This document shows, piece after piece, positions 1-7,605 of a stretch of DNA of 64,000 nucleotides. The translations under genes and the position numbers were made by a program. This DNA comes from Gaiella sp038230035 (lineage in GTDB: Bacteria; Actinomycetota; Thermoleophilia; Gaiellales; Gaiellaceae), in assembly GCA_038230035.1 (NCBI GenBank), contig JBBRNX010000005.1, positions 62,001 to 126,000 on the forward strand. The letters run 5' to 3'. Position 1 is the first letter of the stretch. Each line of letters starts with the position of its first letter. The notes beneath the pieces were generated by a model that made no database searches, was not told the origin of the DNA, and saw only the letters and a list, made by a program, of their open reading frames with translations.

Positions 1-431
1 ATCAACCGCCACGAGTAGACACGAACGAGGTAGCTCACCCAGAGCGGCAGGATCGACGCGACGAGAAGCGCGACGCGGAGTCGCGGTGGGGCAATACGCG
101 CCATGAAGTAGGCGTACGGGACGGCGAGTACCGCGCAGGTGACGGTAACCGCCGAGGCGATCAGCACGGTCCGCACCGTCACGGTGCGCCACGCCGGCGT
201 ATGAATCAGGTCGTGGAAATTGCCGAGTCCCCAGACGCGGACGACCTCGTTGGTGAACTCGTCGGTCGTCCAGAAGCCGGTGATCAGCAGGGCGACCAGA
301 GCGGCGACATAGACGACGACAAACGCGCCTAGCGGCGGGACGAGCTGGCCAAGCGCTTTCAACCACGGTCGCCGCCAGGCGAGCCGAGAAAGCGAGCGGA
401 GAGGCCCGCTTCGCGCGGGCCCCTCCGTCAC
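1..431 (-). CDS. ABC transporter permease, PotB-like (3' end beyond window)
   Basis: Inner-membrane permease of a spermidine/putrescine-type ABC importer, which carries substrate delivered by the binding protein encoded just upstream. The frame runs open from a GTG at 431 off the left edge, giving about 143 residues. Membrane segments are visible at about residues 31-54, 88-108 and 118-136. The stretch LPLWVSYLVRVYSWR is typical of PotB-family permeases before the cytoplasmic EAA loop. The gap to the binding-protein stop is 34 nt, so it is the fourth gene of the gabT-potA-potD-like operon. A GC hairpin at 404-420 lies within the first codons and may attenuate, but it is coding sequence. Start confidence is moderate because no strong Shine-Dalgarno is seen. 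Substrate is inferred from family and neighbours only. Confidence 0.85.
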   Translation of the reverse strand, partial: MTEGPARSGPLRSLSRLAWRRPWLKALGQLVPPLGAFVVVYVAALVALLITGFWTTDEFTNEVVRVWGLGNFHDLIHTPAWRTVTVRTVLIASAVTVTCAVLAVPYAYFMARIAPPRLRVALLVASILPLWVSYLVRVYSWRL

Positions 432-465
432 ACGTGATGCGTCGACGGCCAACGACCGTCGACGG

Positions 466-1626
466 CTAGCCGAGAACCTGCGACGTCCAGGCAGTTACCC
501 ACTTGGTGTAGGGCACGCAGTCCTTCTTGCCGTTGCCGCAGTCGGTGAGCGGCGTCTTCCAGTACTTCAGCGAGCGGTAGTACGCGTCGGGCGCGTTCGC
601 CTTGTAGACCGCGCACGAGCCCTTGCTGAGCTTGTCCATGAGCGGACAGGCCTTGCTGTTCACCGGCGTCTCGCCGTACGTCGTCGCCTGCAACGCTTGC
701 ACCTTTGGCGAGGAGACGTAGTTCCACCACTTGTAGGCACAGTTCGGATGCTTCGCCTTCGACGACAGCATCCACGTGTCGAGCCAGCCTGTCGCCCCCT
801 CCTTCGGGATCACGCCGGCCACCGGCGCCTTCGCCGTGAGGAGCTGAGAGAGCATGTACGGCCACGACGCGCCGAGCGTCGAGGCGCCGTTCTTGAACAG
901 GTCGGTCTGATCCGATGCAGTGCCCCAGTACTTCTTGACGAGCGGGTGCTGCGCCTTGAGCAGCTTGATAGCCGCGTCGAACTGGGTCTGTGTCAGCTCG
1001 TACGGATCCGTGATCCCGAGCGACGGCTGCGTCTTCGAGAGATAAAGCGCGGCATCCGCGATCTGGATCGGATTGTTCGGAATCGTGATCTTGCCCTTGT
1101 TCTTCGCGTCGTAAATCACGCTCCACGAGGTCGGCTTCTTCTCCTTCTTCGTGTTGTAGAGCAGGAGATTCGGCCCGAACTGCAGCGAGATCCCGTAGTG
1201 CACGCCCTTGACCGTGTTCGTCGCGGGGTTCTTGAAGGCCGCGAAGAAGTTGTGCCAGGCCGGGACGAGTTTCACGTTCGCCGGGGCGAGGTCGCCGCCA
1301 TAGATCAGCCGTAGGCTGGCGTCACCAGACGCGGAGACCATGTCGTACTGCCCGCCGCCTCCAGTCCGCATGAGCGAGACCATCTCGTCGGAGCTTGCGG
1401 CGTACTTGGCACTCACCTTGCAGCCCGTCTGTTTCTCGAACGGCTTCACCCACGCCGCCTCGGTGTAGCCCTGCCACGCGACGAGCGTGAGTGCCCCCTC
1501 CCCCTTGCCGATCGACGTCGGCAGACCTGTGCTCTTCGAGACACCAATTGACGGCACGACCAACGCGCCGACGAGTGCGGCGAGCGCCACGAGCACCAGG
1601 TGCCGGCCGCGAATGCGCTTTCTCAC
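466..1626 (-). CDS. ABC transporter extracellular substrate-binding protein, PotD/PotF-like
   Basis: Extracytoplasmic binding protein of 386 residues, the usual length for polyamine-binding PotD/PotF proteins. Residues 1-31 form a signal peptide (RKR-type basic start, hydrophobic core to about residue 25). No lipobox cysteine is visible, so membrane tethering is uncertain. The mature start has the family pattern LTLVAWQGYTEAAWVKPFEKQTGCKV, and the C-terminal third is rich in aromatic residues and paired cysteines. The GTG start at 1626 overlaps the ATPase stop in a GTGA and has a good AGGAGG five bases upstream. Together with the ATPase, permease and a GABA-type aminotransferase it suggests uptake and breakdown of polyamine or a related amine; the substrate is inferred. 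Confidence 0.9.
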   Translation of the reverse strand: MRKRIRGRHLVLVALAALVGALVVPSIGVSKSTGLPTSIGKGEGALTLVAWQGYTEAAWVKPFEKQTGCKVSAKYAASSDEMVSLMRTGGGGQYDMVSASGDASLRLIYGGDLAPANVKLVPAWHNFFAAFKNPATNTVKGVHYGISLQFGPNLLLYNTKKEKKPTSWSVIYDAKNKGKITIPNNPIQIADAALYLSKTQPSLGITDPYELTQTQFDAAIKLLKAQHPLVKKYWGTASDQTDLFKNGASTLGASWPYMLSQLLTAKAPVAGVIPKEGATGWLDTWMLSSKAKHPNCAYKWWNYVSSPKVQALQATTYGETPVNSKACPLMDKLSKGSCAVYKANAPDAYYRSLKYWKTPLTDCGNGKKDCVPYTKWVTAWTSQVLG

Positions 1627-2627
1627 GTTTCCTCCTTGATTGCGAACTCTGCGTCCCGACTCCAGGCAAGCCGGACGTTCCTGCCTTCCATCTCGCGCAC
1701 GTCACTCGACGACGTTTCGAGGTTCTGCTGCACCACTGCGAGCTCTCCGCCCGCGTCGAGGACGCAAACGTACCGCGTGATCGCGCCGAGGTATACGGCA
1801 GCGCGTACGCGGGCCGGTTCTCCTTCGGTCGCGCCCGCGGGCAGCAGCCTGATCTTCTCCGGCCGGATCGTGACCCGACGACCGTCGCGGTCGATGACGT
1901 TCGATGTGCCGACGAAGCCCGCGACGAACTCGGTGCTCGGGTGCTCGTACACCTCGGCCGGCGTTCCGGTCTGCTCGATCTTCCCTTTGTTGAAGACCGC
2001 GATCCGGTTGCTCATCGTCAACGCCTCGTCCTGGTCGTGCGTCACGTAGATGAACGTCATGCCGAGCTCCTGCTGGATCCGCTTCAGCTCGATCTGAAGC
2101 TCCTGCCGCAGCTTGAGGTCGAGTGCGCCCAGCGGCTCGTCGAGGAGAAGCGCCTGCGGCCGGTTGACGATTGCACGGGCGAGAGCGACGCGCTGGCGCT
2201 GACCGCCGGAGAGCTGGCTCGGCTTCCTGTCACCATGCGCGTCGAGCTGGACCATCGCGAGCGCTTCGGCGGCGCGACGCCGCCGCTCTTCGCGCGAATA
2301 CTTGCCCGCCACACGTAGCCCGTACTCCACGTTCTCCTGCACGGTCATGTGCGGGAAGAGCGCGTAGTCCTGGAAGACCGTGTTGACGTCGCGCTCGTAC
2401 GGTGGAAGTTGGGACACGTCTTTCCCCTGCAGCTGAATCGTGCCACCGTCGGGCCGCTCGAAGCCCGCGATCAGGCGCAGCGTTGTCGTCTTCCCCGAGC
2501 CTGACGGGCCGAGCATCGTGAAGAACTCGCCGCGCGCGATCTCGAGGTCCACACCGTCGACGGCCCGAACCTCGCCATAGCTCTTGCGCAGTCCCGAGAC
2601 GCTGACGTCGGCAGGGCTATCAGGCAC
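1623..2627 (-). CDS. potA: ABC transporter ATP-binding protein, PotA-like
   Basis: Cytoplasmic ATPase that powers the importer, 334 residues. Walker A GPSGSGKTT sits at about residues 40-48, the signature LSGGQRQRVALARA at about 135-150, and Walker B ALLLDEP shortly after, followed by the switch His (VTHDQDEA). A C-terminal TOBE-type domain with IRPEKIRLLP follows, as in PotA and other CUT/POPT-family ATPases. The GTG start at 2627 overlaps the stop of the aminotransferase gene by 8 nt, and its own stop overlaps the binding-protein start by 4 nt, so the genes are translationally coupled. The polyamine assignment rests on family similarity and operon context. Confidence 0.92.
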   Translation of the reverse strand: MPDSPADVSVSGLRKSYGEVRAVDGVDLEIARGEFFTMLGPSGSGKTTTLRLIAGFERPDGGTIQLQGKDVSQLPPYERDVNTVFQDYALFPHMTVQENVEYGLRVAGKYSREERRRRAAEALAMVQLDAHGDRKPSQLSGGQRQRVALARAIVNRPQALLLDEPLGALDLKLRQELQIELKRIQQELGMTFIYVTHDQDEALTMSNRIAVFNKGKIEQTGTPAEVYEHPSTEFVAGFVGTSNVIDRDGRRVTIRPEKIRLLPAGATEGEPARVRAAVYLGAITRYVCVLDAGGELAVVQQNLETSSSDVREMEGRNVRLAWSRDAEFAIKEET

Positions 2628-3897
2628 TGGCGGCGAGAGCCCGCTCGAGAATCGCCATGCCCTGGTCGAGATCGGCGTCGGAGATCGTCAGGGGCGGCAG
2701 CAGGCGGATCACGTTGCCATAGATGCCGCACGCGAGCAGCAGAAGACCGTTCTCGAAGGCCGAGGCGACGACCGCGGCTGCGCGATCCGGGCTTTGAGCG
2801 GCGAATTCGAAAGCAAGCATCGGACCGATCCCACGCACCTCGCCGATCGAGTCGTGACGAGCCGCGATGGTGTCGAGCCGCGGCCGGAGCGTGTCGCCGA
2901 GAGCGGCCGCGGCGGCGAGAAACTCCGGCTGCCCGACCGCGTCTAGCACGGCAAGCGCAGCGGCGCACGAGAGCGGATTCCCGCCGAACGTCCCACCGAG
3001 GCCGCCTGGCGGAACCGCGTCCATCACCTCGGCGCGACCCGTCACACCGGCGAGTGGCAAACCCCCGCCGAGCGACTTGCCCGAGACGAGGAGATCGGGC
3101 TGGACACCGTCGTAGTGCTCGATCGCCCACACCTTGCCCGTTCGGCCGACGCCCGACTGCACCTCGTCGTCGACGTAGAGAATCCCGTGCTTCGCGCACA
3201 ACTCCTGCAGGCGCGCCGGGAAGTCGGGAGGCATGACGACGAACCCGCCCTCGCCCTGCACCGGCTCGAGCACGACGCACGCGACCGCCTCGGGGTCGAC
3301 GTCGCCCTTGAAGAGATGCTCGAGACCCTCGATCGCGTCGGTCGACGAGATGCCGCGGTAGGGATACGGAGCCCGCGTACGATAGACCTCGGGCGCGAAT
3401 GGACCGAAGCCGGCCTTGTACGGCTTCACCTTGCTCGTCATCGTCATGGTCAGGAGCGTTCGGCCGTGGAAGGCGTTGTCGAAGACGACCACCGCCGGAC
3501 GGCCGGTCGCGACCCGCGCGATCTTCACCGCGTTCTCGATCCCCTCGGCGCCGGAGTTGACCAACACGGAACGCTGATCCGTGCCGGCGCACGGCGAAAG
3601 CTCCGACAGCCTGCGGCAGACCTCGACGTACGACTCGTACGTCCCGACCATGAAGCACTGGTGCAGGAAGCGGTCAGCCTGCTCGTGGATCGCCGCAACG
3701 ACGGGCGCGAAGCCGTGGCCGGTGTTCTGGCAGCCGATGCCGCCCGCGAAATCGATGAAGCTGCGCCCGTCGACGTCGGTGACGCGAGCGCCCTCGGCCT
3801 GGCCGACTACGAGCTTCGGCGTCGAGACACCGCGCGCGACATAGCGGCCACGGTCCGCGGTGACCCGCTCCGTGGCGGACTGCTGAGTCACGGACAC
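2620..3897 (-). CDS. gabT: 4-aminobutyrate aminotransferase family (class III PLP aminotransferase)
   Basis: Class III PLP-dependent aminotransferase, 425 residues from the chosen start, close to the usual GabT length. The motif DDEVQSGVGRTGK and the PLP-lysine motif LLVSGKSLGGGLPLAG are both present. GABA aminotransferases move the amino group of GABA (or a related omega-amino acid) to 2-oxoglutarate. I chose the GTG at 3897 because GGAAGA lies 7 nt upstream; an ATG at 3987 in the same frame would add 30 poorly folded-looking residues and run into the divergent regulator region. It is the first gene of the operon with the importer, so imported amine is probably degraded through this enzyme. 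An exact substrate cannot be read from sequence. Confidence 0.88.
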   Translation of the reverse strand: MSVTQQSATERVTADRGRYVARGVSTPKLVVGQAEGARVTDVDGRSFIDFAGGIGCQNTGHGFAPVVAAIHEQADRFLHQCFMVGTYESYVEVCRRLSELSPCAGTDQRSVLVNSGAEGIENAVKIARVATGRPAVVVFDNAFHGRTLLTMTMTSKVKPYKAGFGPFAPEVYRTRAPYPYRGISSTDAIEGLEHLFKGDVDPEAVACVVLEPVQGEGGFVVMPPDFPARLQELCAKHGILYVDDEVQSGVGRTGKVWAIEHYDGVQPDLLVSGKSLGGGLPLAGVTGRAEVMDAVPPGGLGGTFGGNPLSCAAALAVLDAVGQPEFLAAAAALGDTLRPRLDTIAARHDSIGEVRGIGPMLAFEFAAQSPDRAAAVVASAFENGLLLLACGIYGNVIRLLPPLTISDADLDQGMAILERALAASA

Positions 3898-4026
3898 GCG
3901 GGGATCTTCCGTCCTCGACGCCCACGGGTCAATGGACTGACCGGTGAGAGGCTTCCTATCGACTTCGCCACCGTGTACAACCAGCATCGTGGCTACGCGT
4001 TTACGATTGGCCAGTTGGGCCTAGCG

Positions 4027-5478
4027 GTGCTGACGGTTCGCGACATCGTCGACCTGCCGGCGCTGGGACTATCCGTCGCAGCCGGCGCCGGGTCGCTCGA
4101 TCGCGAGGTGACCTGGATCCACGTGTCGGAGCTCGCTGACCCGACGCCGTGGCTCGAAGGAGGCGAGCTTCTCGTCACGACGGGCATCGGGATCGGTGAG
4201 TCGGCTCAGGCTCGACGCACGTACCTGCGCCGCCTCGCGACGCATGGGCTCTCGGGACTCGGGTTCGGCACGGGCTTCGGGCACGGCTCCGTACCGCGCC
4301 AGCTAGTCGACGAGGCCGAGCGCCTCGGGTTCCCGATCGTCGTCGTCCCGTACGAGGTTCCGTTCATCGCGATCACGAAGGCCGCCGCGACCTCGCTCGC
4401 GAACGAACGCCTCGCGCGGCTCGAGCATGCGCTCACCATCCACGAACAGCTGTCGGCGACGGTTCTCGAAGGTCGTGGCGTCCAAGCGCTGCTTGTCGTT
4501 CTGTGCAAGCACGTCGGCTGCAGCGCACGCCTCGTCGACGAGCGGGGCAAGGTGCTCGGCGAACGCCACGGCGCGCGGCGGCTCCAGTTCGACAGCGCGC
4601 TCGAGCTACCCATTGTCGCCGGCGGCGAGACCGCGCAGCTGTTGGTGGCCGCCGATGCGGCGCTGAGCGAGGAGGACCGGCTGGTCCTCCACCATGCCCA
4701 GACGGCTCTCGCGTTCGAGCTCTCACGACGCAGCGCAGTCTCGTCGGCCGAGCTCAGGCTCGCAGGCGACTTGATCGACGACCTTCTCAACGACCGGCTC
4801 GACGAGCGTGAGATCAATCGTCGACTCGTGGCGTTCGGGCTCGATCCCGAGCGCAGCTACGCCGGCCTGCTGATCGCGCCGGCCGACGGTGAGTCAGCCG
4901 AGTCGACACGCCTGGCTGCAGCGCGAGAGATCGAGTCGAATGGCGGGCCGCACCTCTCTGCCGCGCGGCGGGAACGCGCCACGTTTCTCGTCGCGGCCGA
5001 CAACGAAGCAGTCGCGCGGAAGCTCGCCGAAGGAATCGTCGAGCGACTGAGCGGAACCCGGATCGGCGTCGGCCGGCCGGCGACAGGGCGAGCTCTCGGC
5101 AAGAGCCTGCTGGAGGCGCGCGCCGCGCTCGACGGCACCGCCGGGCCTGTTGCGACGTATCACGACCTCGGTTCACTGGAGCTGCTGCTCGGCCTGCCCA
5201 ACGCGGCTCTCGAGGCGTTCGTCGACCGCGTCCTCGGAGTTGCGGCCGAGCGCGAACGGCTCGTCGAGTCGCTCACGGCTCTGCTCGATGCCGGCTGTCG
5301 CTGGAGCGAGGCGGCCAACCACCTCGGCATCCACCGCCACACGCTGCGCTACCGGATGGAGCAGCTTCGCAAGCAAACCGGGCGTCATCCGGACGACCCG
5401 GCGCAACGCATGGAGCTGTGGCTCGCGATCCGCGCGCGCGACGCGCTCCACGCGCACGAGCGTGCCGCGTCGAACTGA
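4027..5478 (+). CDS. PucR family transcriptional regulator
   Basis: Regulator of about 483 residues. The N-terminus (VRDIVDLPALGLSVAAGAG) is a PucR/purine-catabolism domain of about 125 residues. A GGDEF-like CdaR middle region follows, and the C-terminus has the PucR helix-turn-helix (WSEAANHLGIHRHTLRYRMEQL). PucR proteins commonly control purine, GABA or amino-acid catabolic operons. Here it is divergent from gabT and the importer, so it is a likely local regulator. The start is uncertain: GTG at 4027 begins right at the conserved domain, TTG at 4015 lies 7 nt after a TACGAT box (4002-4007), and GTG at 3973 is a third option. Confidence 0.85.
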   Translation: MLTVRDIVDLPALGLSVAAGAGSLDREVTWIHVSELADPTPWLEGGELLVTTGIGIGESAQARRTYLRRLATHGLSGLGFGTGFGHGSVPRQLVDEAERLGFPIVVVPYEVPFIAITKAAATSLANERLARLEHALTIHEQLSATVLEGRGVQALLVVLCKHVGCSARLVDERGKVLGERHGARRLQFDSALELPIVAGGETAQLLVAADAALSEEDRLVLHHAQTALAFELSRRSAVSSAELRLAGDLIDDLLNDRLDEREINRRLVAFGLDPERSYAGLLIAPADGESAESTRLAAAREIESNGGPHLSAARRERATFLVAADNEAVARKLAEGIVERLSGTRIGVGRPATGRALGKSLLEARAALDGTAGPVATYHDLGSLELLLGLPNAALEAFVDRVLGVAAERERLVESLTALLDAGCRWSEAANHLGIHRHTLRYRMEQLRKQTGRHPDDPAQRMELWLAIRARDALHAHERAASN

Positions 5479-5538
5479 TCTTGCAGGCCCCTTCAAGTGA
5501 TGGCGCAACTGTCGGACGACGCGCGCCTTGGCCGCGTC

Positions 5539-5544
5539 TACGAT
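5539..5544 (+). promoter_or_regulatory. Putative -10 box of the tRNA-Thr gene
   Basis: TACGAT lies 10 nt before the first base of tRNA-Thr, the right place for a -10 element. No convincing -35 hexamer is visible. Support is positional only. Confidence 0.4.
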
Positions 5545-5554
5545 TGGCCGACCG

Positions 5555-5627
5555 GCCGGAGTAGCTCAGCTGGTAGAGCACCGCTCTTGTAAAGCGGTGG
5601 CCAGGGGTTCGAGTCCCCTCTCCGGCT
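5555..5627 (+). tRNA. tRNA-Thr (anticodon TGT)
   Basis: A complete cloverleaf can be folded. The acceptor arms GCCGGAG and CTCCGGC pair fully, the D arm is GCTC/GAGC, and the anticodon stem CCGCT/AGCGG encloses loop CTTGTAA with anticodon TGT. The T arm AGGGG/CCCCT encloses TTCGAGT. The discriminator base is T and no CCA is encoded. It decodes ACA (and other ACN by wobble). It stands alone between the PucR gene and the convergent sigma-factor gene. Confidence 0.96.
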
Positions 5628-5639
5628 TGTCGGACGCGC

Positions 5640-6305
5640 CTACGCGGGGACTGCGCGCGTTGCCTGGTGGGCGAGGATCTTGCGCTTCACTCGCTGGAGC
5701 GCGTTGTCGATCGTCTTCGTGTCGCAGCCCAGCTCTTCGGCCATCTCCTCATACGAGAGGCCGTCGAGGTAGCGGCGCAGCGCGTCAGATTCGAGCGACG
5801 ACAGGCCGCTACCGAGGCAGAAGACGAGGCTCTGCAGCTCCTCGGTCGAGATGACACAACTGGCCGGGTCGTCGATGCCAGGACCGGGAAGCGCGTCGCC
5901 GAGCGTGCACTCGCCGTCGCCGTCGTAGCCGGCGGGGCTGTGCGCAAACGAGACGTACGTGTTGAGCGGGGAGTGCTTGAAGCGCGTGGCGGTCTTGATC
6001 GCGGTGATGATCTGCCGCGTGACGCAGAGCTCCGCGAAGCTGCGGAACGAGGTCTCCTTGTCGGTGCGGTAGTCGCGGATCGCCTTGTAGAGCCCGATCA
6101 GTCCTTCCTGGATCAGGTCGTCGGAGTCGCCGCCGGCGAGGAAGTACGAGCTCGCCTTCAGCCGCACGAAGCCGTGGTAGCGACGTAAGAGCTGGTCGAG
6201 GGCAGCCTGGCTGCCGTTCCGCGCTTTCAGGACGAGCTGTAGATCCTCAAGCTCTCGTTGAACCCTCTGTGCGGTTTTCGGTGCTGCGGCGGTGCGAGCG
6301 GACAT
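5640..6305 (-). CDS. sigH: RNA polymerase sigma factor, SigH (sigma-30) family
   Basis: Sigma-70 family factor of 221 residues, the size of Bacillus SigH (about 218). Region 2 shows DDLIQEGLIGLYKAIRDYR, and region 4.2 shows LSYEEMAEELGCDTKTIDNALQRVKRKI. A short N-terminal Ala-rich tail precedes region 2. It is the last gene of the block gltX-cysS-rlmB-rae1-sigH, the same position sigH occupies in Bacillus and clostridia, so orthology is supported by both sequence and order. In Bacillus SigH drives early sporulation and competence genes; its role in a likely non-sporulating actinobacterium is unknown. It is transcribed from its own leader of about 85 nt rather than being tightly coupled to rae1. 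Confidence 0.9.
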   Translation of the reverse strand: MSARTAAAPKTAQRVQRELEDLQLVLKARNGSQAALDQLLRRYHGFVRLKASSYFLAGGDSDDLIQEGLIGLYKAIRDYRTDKETSFRSFAELCVTRQIITAIKTATRFKHSPLNTYVSFAHSPAGYDGDGECTLGDALPGPGIDDPASCVISTEELQSLVFCLGSGLSSLESDALRRYLDGLSYEEMAEELGCDTKTIDNALQRVKRKILAHQATRAVPA

Positions 6306-6397
6306 CCGTTCCCCCGATCGTTACTGGTCATTTCCGGGTGATTCCTGGGACGGCTTGTGAGGTCGGCCGGCGAAGTCTCACCCTGAAGTTGAGGGAG

Positions 6398-6426
6398 AAC
6401 CTAGCACCATTGTTCGAGCGATACAA
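6398..6426 (-). promoter_or_regulatory. Candidate promoter of the sigH gene
   Basis: On the minus strand TTGTAT (6421-6426) and TAGGTT (6398-6403) are separated by exactly 17 nt, giving a start point near 6391 and a leader of about 85 nt before the ATG at 6305. Each hexamer matches the sigma-70 consensus only partly, so this is a positional call. Confidence 0.4.
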
Positions 6427-6454
6427 CCCCTTTGCAACAAATGCAGATTGCTAA

Positions 6455-6466
6455 GAACATATGTTC
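6455..6466. promoter_or_regulatory. Perfect palindrome resembling a LexA (SOS) box
   Basis: GAACATATGTTC is a perfect 12-bp palindrome. On the minus strand CGAACATATGTT fits the Gram-positive/actinobacterial LexA core CGAAC-N4-GTT. It starts three bases after the rae1 stop and lies about 30 nt upstream of the sigH -35 candidate. It could be an operator for sigH or a small hairpin after rae1. Confidence 0.35.
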
Positions 6467-6469
6467 GCC

Positions 6470-6901
6470 CTACTCTCCTCGGCGGAGGCGTTCGAGCTTG
6501 GCCAGCGTCGCCTCATCGAGATGCTCGCGGACGGGGCTGGCGCGTCGCTCGCGGTGCCCCTCGGCTTCCAGATCGGCGAGGAACGTTGCCGAGGTCGTCT
6601 TGCGAACCTCTTGTCCCGACGTGCCTCGAATCGCTGCGTCTGAAGAGACCAGGCACACGACATCGTGGCCGCGGTGCTCGGCAGCGAGCCGCTCGATAAG
6701 CGTGTCTGCGTGACTGGCGTAGCGGACGGCCAGCGGGCCGACGTCGCGCTCCTCCCCGCCACCGTCGAAGACGACGACCCCGCGGGCGCCACGGGCAGCG
6801 ACAAAGCTCGCGAGGTGGTCGACCAGAGCACGAGGGTCGTCGTAGTCGCCGGCGTGCAACAGGTTGTAGCCGTCGAAGAGGTAGAGGGTCGGCTCGGCCA
6901 T
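6470..6901 (-). CDS. rae1: NYN-domain ribonuclease, YacP/Rae1 family
   Basis: Protein of 143 residues with the NYN (PIN-like) fold. It begins YLFDGYNLLHAGD, with the expected first acidic residue and Asn, then VVFDGGGEERD, and VVCLVSSDAAIRG, where the conserved SSD acidic motif lies. In Bacillus, Rae1 (YacP) enters the ribosomal A site and cleaves mRNA; the same activity here is inferred. The ATG at 6901 overlaps the rlmB stop as TGATG, so it is coupled to rlmB. The order cysS-rlmB-yacP-sigH is the same as in Bacillus, which supports the identification. Confidence 0.85.
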   Translation of the reverse strand: MAEPTLYLFDGYNLLHAGDYDDPRALVDHLASFVAARGARGVVVFDGGGEERDVGPLAVRYASHADTLIERLAAEHRGHDVVCLVSSDAAIRGTSGQEVRKTTSATFLADLEAEGHRERRASPVREHLDEATLAKLERLRRGE

Positions 6902-7605
6902 CACGCGGCCCGTTGCCGTCGCGCTTCGTAGAGCAACACAGCGGCGGCAACGGATACGTTCAGCGACTCGATCCCGGGAGCGAGCGGGATCGATACGGCG
7001 CCGTCGCACGACTTGCGTACGAGCGGCCGTACGCCCTTTCCTTCCGCGCCGAAGACGAGTGCGACTCCGCCTGCTAGGTCGGCGTCCCACATCGGTGCCC
7101 CGCCGTCGGCGACGGCGGCGTACGACCAGAGGTCGCCGCGCTTGATCTCGGCTAGGTAGCGGGCGAGATTTGGCACGACAGCAACTGGCAGATGCTCGAC
7201 GGCGCCCGCCGACGACCGGCAGACCGCCGGGGTCACACGTGCCGAGCCGTGCGCCGGCACGACGACGCCGGTGGCTCCGGCACCTGCGGCGCCTCGGACA
7301 ACAGCGCCGAGGTTCCGCGGATCGGTCACCTGGTCGAGGCAGGCGAGCAGCGGCCGCTCGCCCGCTGCCAGTTCCCAAGCATCGGCGTACGGATACGGAG
7401 CGGCCCACGCGACTACGCCCTGGTGATCGGGCGAACCGGCCACCTCCGTCAGCTCACGCTCCTTGCGCACCTGAACGCGCGGGCCTTCGGCGAGCCAGTC
7501 GAGTGAGGCCGCCGCGCGGTCTCCCGCCCAGAGCTCGAGCACCTCGCGCCTCCCCCGCAGCGCCTCGCGAACCGCGTTGCGGCCATAGATCAGCTCGCGG
7601 GTCAT
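6901..7605 (-). CDS. rlmB: 23S rRNA (guanosine-2'-O-)-methyltransferase RlmB, TrmH/SpoU family
   Basis: SpoU-class knotted methyltransferase, 234 residues, the normal RlmB length. An N-terminal substrate-binding domain starts IYGRNAVREAL. The three SpoU motifs follow: motif 1 LDQVTDPRNLGAVVRGA, motif 2 ALVFGAEGKGV, and motif 3 IPLAPGIESLNVSVAAAVLLYE. RlmB methylates the ribose of G2251 (E. coli numbering) in the peptidyl-transferase P loop. The ATG at 7605 overlaps the cysS stop by 4 nt (ATGA), and the stop overlaps the rae1 start by 1 nt. The assignment is strong; exact target position is by family. Confidence 0.93.
   Translation of the reverse strand: MTRELIYGRNAVREALRGRREVLELWAGDRAAASLDWLAEGPRVQVRKERELTEVAGSPDHQGVVAWAAPYPYADAWELAAGERPLLACLDQVTDPRNLGAVVRGAAGAGATGVVVPAHGSARVTPAVCRSSAGAVEHLPVAVVPNLARYLAEIKRGDLWSYAAVADGGAPMWDADLAGGVALVFGAEGKGVRPLVRKSCDGAVSIPLAPGIESLNVSVAAAVLLYEARRQRAA

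Noticed and set aside
404..420. GC hairpin between binding protein and permease as a terminator
   Set aside because: The permease frame starts at 431 and runs through it, so it is coding sequence, and there is no T-run.
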